Positions 7,756-16,716 are shown, counted from the stretch's first letter. The stretch is 64,000 nucleotides of DNA from Blastococcus colisei (GCF_006717095.1 NZ_VFQE01000001.1:2232001-2296000), one strand, 5' to 3'. Notes: generated by a model from the sequence alone, not told the origin. Made by a program: numbers and translations.

Positions 7756-9099
7756 ATGTCGACGACGGGCGCCCGCGAGCCGGGCTGGGTGCAGGACGTC
7801 ATCTGGTGGCACGTGTACCCGCTGGGGTTCGTCGGCGCCGAGCGTGAGGCCGGCCCGGACCAGGCCGTCGTCCACCGGCTCGGCCATGTCGCCGGATGGC
7901 TGGACCACGCGGTCGAGCTGGGTGCCTCCGGTCTCGCCCTGGGGCCGGTGTTCGCCTCCGGGACCCACGGCTACGACACCACCGACCACCTGCGCGTCGA
8001 CCCTCGGCTCGGGGACGACGCCGACCTCGACGCGCTGATCGCCGCCTGCCGGGAGCGCGGGCTCCGGGTGCTGCTCGACGGGGTGTTCAACCACGTGGGC
8101 CGCGGCCACCCGGCGTTCCGGGCGGTGCTGGAGCACGGGCCGGCCACGCCGACAGCCTCGTGGTTCCGGCTGCGCTGGCCGGACGGCGCGGACGCGTGGC
8201 GGCCGGGCACCGAACCGGAGTACGACGACTTCGAGGGGCACTCCGCCCTCGTCGCGCTGCACCACGACGAGCCGGCGGTGGCCGACCACGTCGTCGAGGT
8301 CATGACCTCCTGGCTCGACCGGGGGGTCGACGGCTGGCGGCTGGACGCGGCCTACGCCGTCCCGACGTCGTTCTGGGCCGGGGTGGCCGATCGCGTGCGC
8401 GCCCGGCACCCGGACGCCTATCTCATGGGCGAGGTCATCCACGGCGACTACGCCGGCTTCGTGGCCGGGGCGCACGTCGACGCGGTCACGCAGTACGAGT
8501 TGTGGAAAGCGGTCTGGAGCTCGCTCAACGACGGCAACTTCTTCGAGCTCGACGCGGCGCTCACCCGGCACGGCGGCTTCCTCGACTCGTTCGTGCCATA
8601 CACCTTCCTGGGCAACCACGACGTCACCCGCATCGCCAGCCGGCTCACCGACGAGCGCCACCTCGCGCACGCGCTGGTCGTCCTGCTCACCACCGGCGGC
8701 ACCCCGGCGATCTACGCCGGTGACGAGCACGCCTTCCGCGGGGTCAAGGAGGACCGCGCCGGAGGGGACGACGCCGTCCGGCCGCCGTTCCCGGCCACGC
8801 CGAGGGAGCTCTCGCCGTTGGGGTTGCCCACCTACTCGCTGCACCGGGAGCTGATCGGCCTGCGCCGCCGGCACCGGTGGCTGCACACGGCGCGGACGAG
8901 GACCCTGCACCTGGCCAACGAGCAGCTGGTCTACGAGGCGGTGGGCGACGGCGGACGGCTCGTCGTCGCCCTGTCGGTGGGGGACCGGCCGGCCGAGGTT
9001 CCCGCGGCCGGCGTCCGCGTGGTCCTCGCGGGGAACGCCGAGGTGGCCGATGACCGGGTGCGGCTGCCCGCCCACGGCTGGGCGGTCCTGGAAGGCTGA
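7756..9099 (+). CDS. Glycoside hydrolase family 13 (alpha-amylase/alpha-glucosidase type)
   Basis: 447 residues from ATG 7756. The catalytic barrel carries all four GH13 regions: LLDGVFNHVG (107-115), GWRLDAAY with the nucleophile Asp197, LMGEVIH with the acid/base Glu226, and FLGNHDV with Asp289. A short beta domain closes the C-terminus. There is no signal peptide, so it should act on intracellular glucans or malto-oligosaccharides. The barrel is lean, with a short B domain. Two bases separate its stop from the Mug-type glycosylase, so they probably share a transcript. The substrate cannot be fixed; trehalose or maltose handling is possible. Confidence 0.9.
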   Translation: MSTTGAREPGWVQDVIWWHVYPLGFVGAEREAGPDQAVVHRLGHVAGWLDHAVELGASGLALGPVFASGTHGYDTTDHLRVDPRLGDDADLDALIAACRERGLRVLLDGVFNHVGRGHPAFRAVLEHGPATPTASWFRLRWPDGADAWRPGTEPEYDDFEGHSALVALHHDEPAVADHVVEVMTSWLDRGVDGWRLDAAYAVPTSFWAGVADRVRARHPDAYLMGEVIHGDYAGFVAGAHVDAVTQYELWKAVWSSLNDGNFFELDAALTRHGGFLDSFVPYTFLGNHDVTRIASRLTDERHLAHALVVLLTTGGTPAIYAGDEHAFRGVKEDRAGGDDAVRPPFPATPRELSPLGLPTYSLHRELIGLRRRHRWLHTARTRTLHLANEQLVYEAVGDGGRLVVALSVGDRPAEVPAAGVRVVLAGNAEVADDRVRLPAHGWAVLEG

Positions 9100-9101
9100 T
9101 C

Positions 9102-9602
9102 GTGCGCGACAAACCGCTGCCCGACGTCATCGCGCCGGACCTCGACGTGCTGTTCTGCGGGATCAACCCGTCGGTGATGTCGGCCGAGCGTGGGCACCAC
9201 TTCGCCCGGCCGGGCAACCGCTTCTGGCCGGCCATCCACCTCGCGGGGTTCACGCCCCGGCTGTTCGCGCCCGACGAGGACCGGCAGCTGCCCGAGCACG
9301 GGCTCGGCATCACCAACGTCGTGGCCCGACCGACGCGGGCGGCCGCCGAGCTGACCCGCGACGAGTTGCGCGAGGGCGCCGCCGCACTGGCCGAACTGGT
9401 CGCCGAGTTCCGGCCCCACGTGCTGGCCGTCCTCGGCATCACGGCCTGGCGGGTCGGTTTCGACCGTCCGAAGGCCGTCATGGGCCTGCAGTCGGAGCGC
9501 ATCGGCGGGGCGGCCACCTGGGTGGTGCCGAACCCGAGCGGCCTCAACGCCCACTTCCAGGTCCCCGACCTCGCGCGCCTCTACCGGCAGCTGCGCCCCT
9601 AG
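9102..9602 (+). CDS. mug: G/U mismatch-specific uracil-DNA glycosylase (Mug type)
   Basis: 166 residues from GTG 9102. It has the Mug/TDG motif I FCGINPS (18-24) with the catalytic Asn, and motif II VVPNPSGLNAHF near residue 142. The middle FARPGNRFWPAIHLAGF is also typical of the family. The enzyme removes uracil or etheno-cytosine from mismatched DNA and starts base excision repair. It begins 2 bp after the GH13 stop. No damage-response box was seen in front of this pair. Confidence 0.92.
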   Translation: MRDKPLPDVIAPDLDVLFCGINPSVMSAERGHHFARPGNRFWPAIHLAGFTPRLFAPDEDRQLPEHGLGITNVVARPTRAAAELTRDELREGAAALAELVAEFRPHVLAVLGITAWRVGFDRPKAVMGLQSERIGGAATWVVPNPSGLNAHFQVPDLARLYRQLRP

Positions 9603-9847
9603 GACGGCGTGGGACGTTTCCCCGGGTCGGCTCGGCGACACGGGCACGTCGCAGAGGGACGTCGCGATGTGCAGCCCGGTGCTCGCGTCCGAGCAGTCAG
9701 CGGTGACCGAGGTCGAGCTACCGGCTCGGGTCCACGTCATCACTGCTCGGGCAGCCGTGACACCGCGGGCTGTCCTCCCCCCGGCGGTCGACGCCCGGCG
9801 CACCTTTTCCCTCGATCGTCCGGCCCACCTGCCGAAATTGTCAGTGG

Positions 9848-9863
9848 TCGCACGTATGTTCGA
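9848..9863. promoter_or_regulatory. LexA (SOS) box
   Basis: The 16-mer TCGCACGTATGTTCGA differs at one position from the actinobacterial/Bacillus-type SOS consensus TCGAAC-N4-GTTCGA. It ends 3 bases before the chosen start of the DUF222-HNH gene, so LexA bound here would block its transcription start. The remaining 9603-9847 gap holds no other clear feature. Confidence 0.75.
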
Positions 9864-9866
9864 CTC

Positions 9867-11510
9867 GTGCAGCGGATGGCGGCGACCTCCGGGGTGGAGG
9901 GCCTGGTGGGCGACTGGCTGCGGGCCCAGCCGGAGTCCGGGCCGCGGCTGCCGGTGTCGTGGCTGGATGATGAGGACGTCGCCGCCGAGCTGGGGCGGAT
10001 CCAGCGCAACCGGGCGCGGGACGCTGCCCGGGAGGCGGATCTGATCCTGCGGCTGGCCGAACTACGTCCCGACGCCGACGATCCGCCCGCGGGGACGCCG
10101 GGTGCCCGCAGCCGGACGTGGCGGAAGACCGATCCGGAGTTTCCCGGGGTGAGTGAGTTCTTTCCCGACGAGGTGGCCCATGCGATCACCCTCGGGCGGG
10201 GCACCGCCGCCTTCCGGGCCCGGCGGGCCTACACGTGGCAGCAGAAGCTGCCGGCCACGTTCGCCTTGCTGCGCCGCGGGGAGATCGACGAACGTCGGGC
10301 CGGGGTGCTCGCCGACGCGCTGCAGCACACCACGCCGGAGCTGGCCGGTGCGGTGGAGGCGGCGCTGCTCCCGGAGGCGGGCGATCTGTCGCCGGCCCGG
10401 CTGCGGTCGCGGGCGTTGGAGCTGCTGGCCGAACTGGACGCCACCGCGATCGAGGAGCGGCACGAGGAGGCCAAGCAGGCCGCCGACGTGCGCGTGGGCG
10501 ACACCGGCGACGGCATGGCGACCCTGGCCGGGGACATGACGGCCGAGGAGGCGGCGGCCTGCTACGACGTGATCGACCAGCTGGCGAGGATGGCCAAGGC
10601 CGACGGTGATCCGCGCCCGATCGGGCAGATCCGGGCATCGATCATGTCGATGCTCCTGCTGCGGCCGGCCGACCACGGCCTGCCCGGCGTCACGGTCAAT
10701 CTGGCCGTCAGCGCCACCCTCGAGGGGCTGGAGGGCGCGACCACACGCGGCGGGACCCGGGGCGGCGAGGTCAACGGGTTCCCGATCACCGCCGCTCACC
10801 TGCGTGATCTGCTCCGTCGCGTCGGCGCCCTCGGCCTGACCACCCCCGAGGGCGGGTCGCTGACGTTCGCGCTCACCGACGAGCACGGGCGGCTGCTGGC
10901 CACCGTCACCGCCGCCGAGCTGGCTCGCCTGGCGGCGAAGGGCTGCCCCGACCACCCCGACACGCCGCCGGCGGCCCAGCAGCCGCAGGCCGACAACCCG
11001 GACGCCGACGACTGCGATATCGAGCAGCCCGACGAGGTGCAGCCTGAGCAGACGCATCCGGAAGCTGAGCACCCGGAGGCGGGGCATTCTGACACCGACG
11101 GGACCGACGCCGATGCGGCCGATGTGGGGTGCAGCTGCCCGGTGGCCGGCATGCCCCCGCCGACCGACGGCTACGAGCCCACGGCCGCCCAGCGTCGGTT
11201 CGTGAAGACCCGGGATCGCCGGTGCCGCATGCCCAACTGCGGGCAGCGGGCCGGCTGGGCCGACCTCGACCACGTGGTCCCGCACGCCGAGGGCGGGCCC
11301 ACGACGTGCACGAACTTGTGTTGTGCATGCCGCTCCCATCACCGGTTGAAGACCTTCGCGCGCGGCTGGGTCTTCCGCATGGAGCCCGACGGCACCCTGC
11401 ACGTCACCAGCCCGTGCGGGATCACCCGCACCACCCGACCACCCGGCCTGCGACCACCGGAACCCCCACCACCGCCCTACGACCCGGCGGCGGACCCCCC
11501 GCCGTACTGA
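9867..11510 (+). CDS. DUF222 domain HNH endonuclease (13E12 repeat family)
   Basis: 547 residues from GTG 9867 (ATG 9876 is an alternative). The DUF222 helical domain covers about residues 40-350. It is followed by an acidic low-complexity linker rich in Asp, Glu, Pro and His (about 375-425) and then a C-terminal HNH nuclease: CRMPNCGQRAGWADLDHVVPHAEGGPT, NLCCACRSHHRLKT. A Pro-rich tail ends the protein. Such proteins are strongly amplified in actinobacteria, including mycobacteria, where some are LexA-controlled; the box at 9848-9863 fits that. The biological target is unknown. Mobile endonuclease behaviour is inference. Confidence 0.9.
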   Translation: MQRMAATSGVEGLVGDWLRAQPESGPRLPVSWLDDEDVAAELGRIQRNRARDAAREADLILRLAELRPDADDPPAGTPGARSRTWRKTDPEFPGVSEFFPDEVAHAITLGRGTAAFRARRAYTWQQKLPATFALLRRGEIDERRAGVLADALQHTTPELAGAVEAALLPEAGDLSPARLRSRALELLAELDATAIEERHEEAKQAADVRVGDTGDGMATLAGDMTAEEAAACYDVIDQLARMAKADGDPRPIGQIRASIMSMLLLRPADHGLPGVTVNLAVSATLEGLEGATTRGGTRGGEVNGFPITAAHLRDLLRRVGALGLTTPEGGSLTFALTDEHGRLLATVTAAELARLAAKGCPDHPDTPPAAQQPQADNPDADDCDIEQPDEVQPEQTHPEAEHPEAGHSDTDGTDADAADVGCSCPVAGMPPPTDGYEPTAAQRRFVKTRDRRCRMPNCGQRAGWADLDHVVPHAEGGPTTCTNLCCACRSHHRLKTFARGWVFRMEPDGTLHVTSPCGITRTTRPPGLRPPEPPPPPYDPAADPPPY

Positions 11511-11647
11511 TTCCCGAGGCGGCGTGCGGCACTCGACCGCGTGCGGCGGCCCCGCTACCGATGGACGGCGAAGTCCGGTCGGGGCTGCGGATCGACGCTT
11601 CGGCTCCGCGAAGGTGTCGGCGAACCAGTCGCCGATGCAGGTGCTGA

Positions 11648-11690
11648 CGGAGGGGGCGAGCCAACCCGTTTCACTGGGTCGCGCCCTCCG
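11648..11690. terminator. GC-rich hairpin in the 11511-11881 gap
   Basis: Arms CGGAGGG (11648-11654) and CCCTCCG (11684-11690) pair perfectly. A second paired part inside (GGCGAGCCA with TGGGTCGCG, two mismatches) extends the stem around a small loop. It lies about 140 bp after the HNH gene and 190 bp from the end of the convergent acyl-CoA dehydrogenase, so it may stop transcription from either side. No U-tract is present. The rest of this 371 bp gap shows no gene or RNA that I can support. Confidence 0.45.
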
Positions 11691-11881
11691 CCGGAGTGAA
11701 CAGACACAGCCCGCTCCGGGGACCTGACGGCCTGCTGGACGGCGCCAAGTGGGGGTCGGCGACCCGGCCCACCACCAGTGCAAACCGCTCCTCGGTATAC
11801 CGGGGTGCACGGTGATGACGCGGATGCACGCCCCGGCCGACCTGGCCGGATTCCCAAGGGGACCCGTGGCCTCCGGGCCGC

Positions 11882-13030
11882 TCAGCGCGCGGCGCGGGAG
11901 AGCAGGTCGCGCGCGATCACGATCCGCTGGATCTGGTTGGTGCCCTCGTAGATCTGGGTGATCTTGGCGTCGCGCATCATCCGCTCGACCGGGAAGTCCT
12001 TCACGTAACCGGAGCCGCCGAGCAACTGCACGGCGTCGGTGGTGACCTTCATGGCGGTGTCCGAGGCGAACAGCTTCGCCGCCGCGCCGGCCGCACCCAT
12101 CGTGGGCGAGCCGGCCTCGATCTCCACCGCCGCGGCGTGGGTGAGCAGCCGGGCGGCGCGCACGGCCACGGCCATGTCGGCGAGCATGAACTGCAGCCCT
12201 TGGAACTCGGCCAGGACGCGGCCGAACTGGCGCCGCTCGGACACGTAGCCCACAGCGACGTCCAGGGCGCCCTGGGCGATGCCGACCGCCTGGGCGGCCA
12301 CGCCGGTGCGGGTCCGGTCCAGCGTTCCCAGAGCGATGGACAGCCCCTCACCCGGCCGGCCGATCAGCCGGTCGGCAGGCAACGGGACGTCGTCGAGGTA
12401 CACCTCCGTCGTGGGCGAGCCCTTCAGGCCCATCTTCCGCTCGGGCGCGCCGAACGAGAGCCCGGCGTCGTCCTTCGCCACCACGAAGGCCGAGATCCCC
12501 CGACTGCCGGCGTCGGGATCGGTGACCGCGAACAGGACGTAGCAGTTGGCCACGCCGCCGTTGGTGATCCACCGCTTGGTACCGCGCAGCCGCCAGCCGT
12601 CCTCGGTCGCGACCGCCCGTGTGGTCATCGCCGCGACGTCGCTGCCTGCCTCGGGCTCGGACAGCGCGAACGCCCCGAGCGCCTCGCCCGCCGCGATCGG
12701 GATCAGCCAGCGCTGCTTCTGCTCCTCGGTGGCGGCGAGCAGCAGCGGCCAGGCGAACAGCTCGTTCGCGCCGGAGACCTGCTGGGTGGTGGCACAGACC
12801 CGGGCGATCTCCTCGGCGACGACCGCGCCGGTGAGCGCGTCCGCGCCCACGCCGCCGTAGGCCTCGGGAATGACGACGGCGTGCAATTGCGCCTCGACCA
12901 GGGCCCGGTAGCCCTCGCTGGGAAACCGACCGGCCTCGTCGACCTCGGCGGCGTACTGCGCGATCCGGCCGGCCGCGACCGACCGGGCCAATGCCCGGAT
13001 CTCGTCGACCTCTTCGGTGGTGGTGCTCAT
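11882..13030 (-). CDS. Acyl-CoA dehydrogenase
   Basis: 382 residues from ATG 13030 with ribosome site GAGGAGG five bases upstream. Standard three-domain architecture is present: helical N-domain (YGGVGAD...), beta domain with FALSEPEAGSDVAAM and RGTKRWITNGGVA, and C-domain with RRQFGRVLAEFQ and LLGGSGYVKDFPVERMMRDAKITQIYEGTNQIQR. The catalytic Glu is in IYEGTNQ. It is an FAD enzyme of the short/branched-chain class that oxidises acyl-CoA to enoyl-CoA. A perfect palindrome 41-52 bp upstream suggests a local repressor. The chain-length preference is unknown. Confidence 0.93.
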   Translation of the reverse strand: MSTTTEEVDEIRALARSVAAGRIAQYAAEVDEAGRFPSEGYRALVEAQLHAVVIPEAYGGVGADALTGAVVAEEIARVCATTQQVSGANELFAWPLLLAATEEQKQRWLIPIAAGEALGAFALSEPEAGSDVAAMTTRAVATEDGWRLRGTKRWITNGGVANCYVLFAVTDPDAGSRGISAFVVAKDDAGLSFGAPERKMGLKGSPTTEVYLDDVPLPADRLIGRPGEGLSIALGTLDRTRTGVAAQAVGIAQGALDVAVGYVSERRQFGRVLAEFQGLQFMLADMAVAVRAARLLTHAAAVEIEAGSPTMGAAGAAAKLFASDTAMKVTTDAVQLLGGSGYVKDFPVERMMRDAKITQIYEGTNQIQRIVIARDLLSRAAR

Positions 13031-13070
13031 GCAGGCCTCCTCGAGGCAGTGGACGTCGGCCGAGGGCCCG

Positions 13071-13082
13071 CTGACATGTCAG
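13071..13082. promoter_or_regulatory. Perfect 12-bp palindrome upstream of acyl-CoA dehydrogenase
   Basis: CTGACATGTCAG is a perfect palindrome 41 bp upstream of the acyl-CoA dehydrogenase start, in the 127 bp gap before the EamA gene stop. Its position is right for a TetR or GntR-type operator. It could arise by chance, so confidence is limited. Confidence 0.35.
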
Positions 13083-13157
13083 GGCGTCGGGGCGGAGACA
13101 GGGCCCCGGGCGTGATGAGCTGGGTCATCCGCCAGTCTGCTTCGTCGACGAGGAGCG

Positions 13158-14108
13158 TCACCGCGGCGTCGACGTCCGTGCGGTCGCCGATGTCGACGTG
13201 GGTGGCTGCCCGGACCGCGGCGCCACGACGACGAGGGCGACACCGAGGGCCGTGACCACGATTCCCGCGAGGGACAGCGGGCTCACCTGCTCGCCGAACA
13301 GGAAATACGCCTCGACCGCGGTGGCCGGCGGCACGAGGTAGTACAGGCTCGACACCCCGGCCGCGGTTCCCCGGCGCAGCAGCAGGAGGAGCAGGAGAAC
13401 CGCACCGAGGGACAGGACGAGGACGAGCCAGACGAAGGCGAGCACGAACTCGCCGGTCCAGCGGATCGACATGTCCTCCGTCGCGGCCGCCACCGCGAGG
13501 AGCAGCGCCGCGGCCGCGGCGTACTGCACCGCCGTGCCCCAGACCAGCGGGATGCCGTCGCCGTGCCGCTTCTGGTAGACGGTGCCGAGCGTCCCGGACG
13601 CCAGCGCGACCAGGCAGGCGACGAGCCCCGGGACCGACAGCGACCGGTCCGACCCGGACTCGGCGATGCCCGGTCCGACGACGAGCGCGACGCCGGCCAC
13701 TCCCAGGACGAGGCCCAGCCACTGGCGCGCCGCCGGTCGCTCTCCCAGGACCCGGGCGGCGAGGACGGCGGTGAGAACCGGCTGCAGGCTCACCACCACC
13801 GCTGCCACGCCGGCGGGGATCCCGAGCGAGATGGCGTAGAAGACCCCGCCCAGGTAGCCGGCGTGCAGCAGGAGACCGACGACCGAGGCCCGGCCGTACT
13901 GGGCCGGGGCGGACATCCGGGCCGAGCGCAGCGCGGCGGCGAGCAGCGCCAGGAGGACCGCGGCGACGGCAAGCCGGACGGTGAGGAAGGTGAACGGCGG
14001 CGCGTACGGCAGCCCGTACTTGGCCCCCACGAAGCCGGTGCTCCAGAGAAGGACGAACAGGGCCGGCCCGCCCAGCCGCTGCAGCGGGGACGTTGCGCTG
14101 GACGCCAC
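13158..14108 (-). CDS. EamA/DMT family transporter
   Basis: 316 residues with ten hydrophobic helices in two EamA repeats (first about 15-145, second about 160-300), including LLWSTGFVGAKYGLP at the N-terminus and PATAVEAYFLFGEQVSPLSLAGIVVTALG in the second repeat. The GTG at 14108 was chosen because AGGAGG lies five bases before it; a GTG at 14114 would overlap that site. The family exports or imports small metabolites and amino acids, and the substrate is unknown. The C-terminal tail is Ser/Thr-rich. It follows the LLM gene after 46 bp on the same strand. Confidence 0.88.
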   Translation of the reverse strand: MASSATSPLQRLGGPALFVLLWSTGFVGAKYGLPYAPPFTFLTVRLAVAAVLLALLAAALRSARMSAPAQYGRASVVGLLLHAGYLGGVFYAISLGIPAGVAAVVVSLQPVLTAVLAARVLGERPAARQWLGLVLGVAGVALVVGPGIAESGSDRSLSVPGLVACLVALASGTLGTVYQKRHGDGIPLVWGTAVQYAAAAALLLAVAAATEDMSIRWTGEFVLAFVWLVLVLSLGAVLLLLLLLRRGTAAGVSSLYYLVPPATAVEAYFLFGEQVSPLSLAGIVVTALGVALVVVAPRSGQPPTSTSATARTSTPR

Positions 14109-14154
14109 GTTCACCTCCTGGGCCGGACTGCAAGCTGGGGGGACACGACACTCC

Positions 14155-15072
14155 TCAGGTGGGCGGCTGGATCTTCGGGAGTACCTCGGCGGTGAACAGG
14201 TCCACGATCTCGCGGCGGCGGGCGCCGGCCCCGACGGGCGAGAAGATCACCGTGTCTGCTCCGGCGTCGGCGTACTCGCGCGCGCGGGCGACCACCCGGT
14301 CGGGATCGCCGTGCAGGAGGTACCGGTCGGCGAGCCGCGTGAAGTCCTGCTGGTAGACCGCGCTGACCCCCTCGATGACCTCCTGCCGGGCCACTGCGGC
14401 GTCCGGGTCCACACCGCCCCAGCAGAACACCGCGCCACGGACCGAGGCCGGATCGCGCCCGGCCGCCTCGGCCGCCGTCCACACCTCGGCCAGGCTCGAG
14501 GCCAGCTGCTCGGGGGTGTACATGTACGGCATCCAGACGTCGCCGAAGCGCCCCGCCCGGGTGACGGCGGCCGGGCTGCGGCCGCCCAGCCAGATCGGCG
14601 GGCCCCCCGGCTGCACCGGTCCCGGGGCGAGGGCGAGGTCCGGGACGCGCGTGAACCGGCCGTCGAAGTCCACGCTCCCGCCGGCCCACAGGGCCCGCAT
14701 CAGCTCGAGCGCCTCGTCCGTCCGGGCGCCGCGCTGCGTCACGTCGACGCCTGCGGCCACGAATTCCGGGGGGTACTCGCCGCCGACCCCCACGCCCATG
14801 TCGAACCTGCCGCCGGATACCTGGTCGAGGGTCGTCGCCAGCTTGGCGGCCAGCGCCGCGGGATAGAGCGGGAGCACGGTGAGGGAGGTCAGCAGCCGGA
14901 TGCGGCTGGTGGCTCCCGCGGCCGCGGCCAGGGCGACGAACCCGTTCGGGTGCGGGCCGTGGAAGAACAGGTGCTCGCCGGCGGCGACCCCGGCGTAGCC
15001 CGCCTCCTCGGCGGCGCGTGCCTCGGCGGCCACCGCAGTCTGGTCGAAACTCAGGGTCAGGAAGACCTGCAC
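14155..15072 (-). CDS. LLM class (luciferase-like) F420/FMN-dependent oxidoreductase
   Basis: 305 residues. TIM-barrel luciferase-like fold: VFLTLSFDQTAVAAEARAAEEAGYAGVAAGEH at the start, TSLTVLPLYPAALAAKLATTLDQVSGGRFDMGVGVGGE near residue 62, and PPIWLGGRSPAAVTRAGRFGDVW near 155. These match actinobacterial F420-dependent LLM enzymes rather than bacterial luciferase. It shares a 75-bp divergent promoter region with the SDR gene at 15147. The substrate is unknown, and cofactor choice between F420 and FMN is inference from taxon. Confidence 0.87.
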   Translation of the reverse strand: MQVFLTLSFDQTAVAAEARAAEEAGYAGVAAGEHLFFHGPHPNGFVALAAAAGATSRIRLLTSLTVLPLYPAALAAKLATTLDQVSGGRFDMGVGVGGEYPPEFVAAGVDVTQRGARTDEALELMRALWAGGSVDFDGRFTRVPDLALAPGPVQPGGPPIWLGGRSPAAVTRAGRFGDVWMPYMYTPEQLASSLAEVWTAAEAAGRDPASVRGAVFCWGGVDPDAAVARQEVIEGVSAVYQQDFTRLADRYLLHGDPDRVVARAREYADAGADTVIFSPVGAGARRREIVDLFTAEVLPKIQPPT

Positions 15073-15133
15073 CGCGTTCTCCTCGGATCGTCGGAATCCC
15101 GCTACACGGAACCTACTGCACAGCGGTGCCCCG

Positions 15134-15139
15134 TAGAAT
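15134..15139 (+). promoter_or_regulatory. -10 element for leaderless SDR transcript
   Basis: TAGAAT lies 7 bases before the ATG at 15147, the spacing expected if transcription starts at the A of that ATG. No Shine-Dalgarno sequence precedes the gene. Leaderless genes are common in actinobacteria. No good -35 is visible. Confidence 0.4.
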
Positions 15140-15146
15140 GTCGCGC

Positions 15147-15863
15147 ATGGTGGCAGACGGCGTCGTCCTGGTCCTCGGCGGCAGCAGCGGCATCGGCGCG
15201 GCCCTCGTCCGCCGCCTCGCAGCAGGCGGCCGATCCGTCGTCTTCACGCACCGCACCGGCGCCGAGCGCGCCGCGGACCTCGTCGCGGAATTGGGCGGGC
15301 GTGTGCGGACGGTGCCGTGCGACGTCCGGCGGCCGGAGGACCTGACAGCGGCCTTCGACGCCGCCGGTGAGACGCTCACCGGCGTGGTGCACTGCGCCGG
15401 CGCCTGGACCTACACCCGACTGGACGAGCTCACGCTCGACGAGCTCGACGACTCCTGGGCGCTGAACGCCCGGTCGGTCGCGCTCACCCTGCAGGAGGCG
15501 GGACGCCGGCTTTCCGACGGCGGCTCCGTCGTCGTCGTCTCGTCGGTCGCCGCGGAGCTGGCCCCCGCCCGGCAGACCTCCTACGTGATGGGCAAGGCGG
15601 CCGCCGAGGCCGCGGTGCGCGTCGCGGCCAAGGAGCTCGGACGGCAGGGCATCCGCGTCAACGCCGTGCGCGCCGGCGCCACCGACACCCCGCAGCTGCG
15701 AGCGACCACGGGGGAGGCGGCGATCGAGGCGATGGCGAAGGCGCCGGCCCTGCGGCGGCTGGGCGATCCGGACGACGTCGCCGCCGTCATCACGTTCCTG
15801 CTGGGTGCCGACGCAGGGTGGATGACCGGCACCGTCGTCGAGGCGACCGGCGGGCTGCGCTGA
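15147..15863 (+). CDS. SDR family NAD(P)-dependent oxidoreductase
   Basis: 238 residues. It has a glycine-rich nucleotide loop GGSSGIG (residues 11-17), CAGAW in place of the classic NNAG, the catalytic Ser-Tyr-Lys set (VSSVAAEL, YVMGKAA) and a normal C-terminus with RLGDPDDVAAVITFLLG and MTGTVVEATGG. ATG 15147 is preferred over ATG 15138 because of the -10 placement. It converges on the carbonic anhydrase gene with 5 bp between stops. It resembles FabG-type reductases. Its substrate and any link to the neighbouring box operon are unknown. Confidence 0.88.
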   Translation: MVADGVVLVLGGSSGIGAALVRRLAAGGRSVVFTHRTGAERAADLVAELGGRVRTVPCDVRRPEDLTAAFDAAGETLTGVVHCAGAWTYTRLDELTLDELDDSWALNARSVALTLQEAGRRLSDGGSVVVVSSVAAELAPARQTSYVMGKAAAEAAVRVAAKELGRQGIRVNAVRAGATDTPQLRATTGEAAIEAMAKAPALRRLGDPDDVAAVITFLLGADAGWMTGTVVEATGGLR

Positions 15864-15868
15864 CGGCG

Positions 15869-16387
15869 TCACTCCACGCGGACGAGCCCGTCGCGGTAGC
15901 GGCGGGCGTTCTCGACGTAGGCCGCCACGGCGTCGTCCATGTGCGCGGCGATCCCGGCACCCGGCCGCACCCGCGCCGGGATGCCCAGGGCCCGGTGGTC
16001 GGGCGGGATCGCGCTGCCCTCCGCCACGAGGGCGCCCGCGCCGACCAGCGACCCGTCCCCGATCACGACTCGGTTCAGCACGACCGAGTTCGAGCCGACC
16101 AGACACCGGTTGCCGACCGTGCAGCCCTCGAGGTGCGCCAGGTGGCCGACGACGCAGTCGTGGCCGATCACCGTCGGCCATTCCGCCGTCGTGTGCAGCA
16201 CCGTGCCGTCCTGGATCGACGTCCGGGCGCCCACCCGGATCTCGCCGTAGTCGCCGCGCAGCACCGCCTGCGGCCAGATGCTGGCCTCCGGGCCGATGTG
16301 CACGCGGCCGATGACGGTCGCCTCCGGATGGACCCACGCCGAGGGGTGGACCTCCGGGGCGACGCCGTCCAGCGCCCAGAGGGCCAT
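15869..16387 (-). CDS. Gamma-carbonic anhydrase-like hexapeptide protein
   Basis: 172 residues. Left-handed beta-helix repeats (VIGRVHIGPEASIWPQAVLRGD, IRVGARTSIQDGTVLHTT, VIGHDCVVGHLAHLEGC) carry the three histidines of the gamma-carbonic anhydrase zinc site (HTT, GHDC, GHLAHLEGC). The RGD and IQDGTVLH signatures match YrdA/PaaY-type proteins. PaaY-like members act as thioesterases that rescue CoA in aromatic degradation. That role would suit this place at the end of a benzoyl-CoA operon, but it is inference. The start overlaps the ferredoxin stop as TGATG, so translation is probably coupled. Confidence 0.88.
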   Translation of the reverse strand: MALWALDGVAPEVHPSAWVHPEATVIGRVHIGPEASIWPQAVLRGDYGEIRVGARTSIQDGTVLHTTAEWPTVIGHDCVVGHLAHLEGCTVGNRCLVGSNSVVLNRVVIGDGSLVGAGALVAEGSAIPPDHRALGIPARVRPGAGIAAHMDDAVAAYVENARRYRDGLVRVE

Positions 16388-16716
16388 CAGGCGTCGGCGA
16401 CCAGTTCGGTGTCGACGCCGATGCGCCCCACCTTGGAGGCGCCTCCGGGGCTGCCCAGGGCGGCGTCGCGGCCCGGCAGCACCTCCACGAAGAAGCGGCG
16501 GTTGTCGGCGATGTGCGGCTCGTTGTCGTCGCTGACCCGCCGGTCCTGCGCGATGGCCTCGACCGGGCAGACCGGCTCGCAGGCACCGCAGTCGATGCAC
16601 TCCTTGGGATTGATGTAGAGCTTCCGGTCGCCTTCGTAGATGCAGTCGACCGGGCACTCCTCCACGCAGGACATGTCGGTGGTGTCGATGCACTCGGAGC
16701 CGATGACGTAGGGCAC
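16387..16716 (-). CDS. fdxA: 7Fe ferredoxin (FdxA type)
   Basis: 109 residues. Cysteines at 9, 17, 21, 25, 40, 43, 46 and 50 fit a [3Fe-4S] cluster (9, 17, 50) plus a [4Fe-4S] cluster (21, 40, 43, 46), as in FdxA/Azotobacter FdI-type proteins. The C-terminal half, including [28 protein letters not shown], is the usual FdxA extension. It lies 27 bp after the TrxR-like ferredoxin reductase in the benzoate operon. Supply of electrons to BoxB is inferred from context, since no BoxA is present. Confidence 0.92.
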   Translation of the reverse strand: MPYVIGSECIDTTDMSCVEECPVDCIYEGDRKLYINPKECIDCGACEPVCPVEAIAQDRRVSDDNEPHIADNRRFFVEVLPGRDAALGSPGGASKVGRIGVDTELVADA

